Part shown: positions 13,397-14,037 of the stretch, in pieces | Position numbering within the stretch: the first letter of the stretch is position 1 | Layout of the letters: each line of letters opens with the position of its first letter | Source: Clostridiales bacterium | GTDB taxonomy: Bacteria > Bacillota > Clostridia > Peptostreptococcales > Anaerovoracaceae | DNA: 14,037 bases | Direction of reading: 5' to 3' | NCBI GenBank assembly: GCA_015258265.1 | Contig: JABZIP010000024.1 | Location: 1 to 14,037 of the forward strand | Translations under genes and position numbers: made by a program | The notes under the pieces: generated by a model | Seen by the model: only the letters and a program-made list of their open reading frames with translations | The model's database searches: none | Told to the model about the DNA's origin: nothing

Positions 13397-14037
13397 TTAT
13401 ATCTTCAAACTTACCACTGTTACACCATTTCCGCCTTCGTTGAAATGGCCGTCCCTAAACTCTTTAATATGCTTATTTTTAGAGAGCATCTCTTGTATTC
13501 CTCTTCTGAGTATTCCCTCGCCTCTGCCGTGTATTATCGTAACTTTCTCCAGCTTCGCCATAAATGCGTCGTCGATATACTTGTCAACTTCCGCAAGAGC
13601 CTCCTCGAGCATCTTCCCTCTAACATTTATCGAAAGCGATACATTTCTCGCCTTATCCTTGTAAAGGGAAGCATACTTGGTTTTCGGCAGTTTTTCAGGT
13701 TGCTTTTTTGTCCCTTGACTCAGAAGCATTATGTTTTTTAATGCCACATTGACCTTCAGATTTCCAACTTGCACGCTTATCTCGCCCTTACCGTCGGGCA
13801 GCGACAATATCGTGCCGTTTTGGCCAAGTGAAAGTACCTTTACAAGATCTCCTACTTTCAACATATCCGCCGTTACCGGTTTGTAGTTTTCAGGAACCGC
13901 AATTTTTTCTCTATATCTTCCTTTTGCATTCTCAAGCTGCCGTTTGCTTTCCAAAAGCCTTGCATTTCGCTCCGCCATGCTGTCCATAAGATCCAAATCT
14001 TTGAGCTTTGCTTGCACGTCAGCTCGGCACTCGTCCG
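13397..14037 (-). CDS. mutS2: MutS2, C-terminal part (KOW-like region and Smr domain); 5' end beyond the window
   Basis: The frame is open to the right edge: six further codons (DECRAD) precede the GTG at 14017, so this is an internal fragment of 212 residues and not a short gene. It contains the end of a charged coiled coil (KDLDLMDSMAERNARLLESK), a KOW/SH3-like segment (MLKVGDLVKVLSLGQNGTIL), a basic linker, and a C-terminal Smr domain with INVRGKMLEEALAEVDKYID, IIHGRGEGILRRG and GGNGVTVVSLK. Full MutS2 is about 785 residues in Bacillus subtilis, so roughly 570 residues with the ATPase lie outside. MutS2 proteins have been linked to suppression of recombination and, in Bacillus, to rescue of collided ribosomes; the Smr domain acts in nucleic-acid binding or cleavage. 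The usual LDxR motif reads INVR here. The stop lies 12 bases before argS. Confidence 0.95.
   Translation of the reverse strand, partial: DECRADVQAKLKDLDLMDSMAERNARLLESKRQLENAKGRYREKIAVPENYKPVTADMLKVGDLVKVLSLGQNGTILSLPDGKGEISVQVGNLKVNVALKNIMLLSQGTKKQPEKLPKTKYASLYKDKARNVSLSINVRGKMLEEALAEVDKYIDDAFMAKLEKVTIIHGRGEGILRRGIQEMLSKNKHIKEFRDGHFNEGGNGVTVVSLKI

Noticed and set aside
1..14037. Search for a defence system, prophage, transposon, CRISPR array, tRNA or rRNA gene.
   Set aside because: No transposase, integrase, toxin, nuclease-defence domain, direct-repeat array, terminal inverted repeats or tRNA-like fold was seen. All space is filled by the twelve genes described.

Overview
The window is an ordinary-looking but extremely compact stretch of chromosome from an AT-rich, low-GC Gram-positive anaerobe, most likely class Clostridia (order Eubacteriales). 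This rests on the AT-rich third codon positions, strong GGAGG-type ribosome binding sites, TTG/GTG start codons, MutS2 (rather than MutS) next to argS, a fused PotC-PotD and two radical SAM enzymes. The genus cannot be read from the sequence; an oral or gut Clostridium relative is only an inference. There are no rRNA, tRNA, CRISPR, IS, phage or plasmid signals.

All twelve genes lie on the minus strand, so transcription runs from the right edge to the left. In that order they are: the 3' part of mutS2 (cut by the right edge), argS, a small radical SAM protein, a cobalamin-binding-type radical SAM protein with a DUF4080-like tail, a TPR protein, a YibE/F membrane protein, potA, potB, a fused potC-potD, a DEAD-box RNA helicase, a compact FemA/B-type aminoacyltransferase, and a Y-family DNA polymerase (cut by the left edge). 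The polymerase starts inside the FemAB gene and has no stop inside the window.

Only about 84 bases of the 14 kb lie between genes. The largest gap is 40 bases (1633-1672). Neighbours overlap by 4 bases (ATGA or GTGA) at three junctions and by about 20 bases at two more. I found no convincing terminator or promoter, so the window reads as one or a few long polycistronic units with extensive translational coupling.

Functionally it is a mosaic. MutS2 and ArgS serve ribosome rescue or DNA maintenance and tRNA charging. The radical SAM, radical SAM, TPR and YibE/F run is an uncharacterised block of four genes. The pot genes encode polyamine uptake: PotA is the ATPase, PotB and the PotC half are the permease, and the PotD half is the substrate receptor tethered to the permease. 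The helicase remodels RNA, FemAB likely builds the peptidoglycan cross-bridge, and the Y-family polymerase performs translesion synthesis.

I see no clear new defence or mobile system. The points most worth a second look are the PotCD fusion with a signal-peptidase-like site and a second C-terminal membrane anchor, and the uncharacterised radical SAM/TPR/YibE block whose last member is one base from potA.
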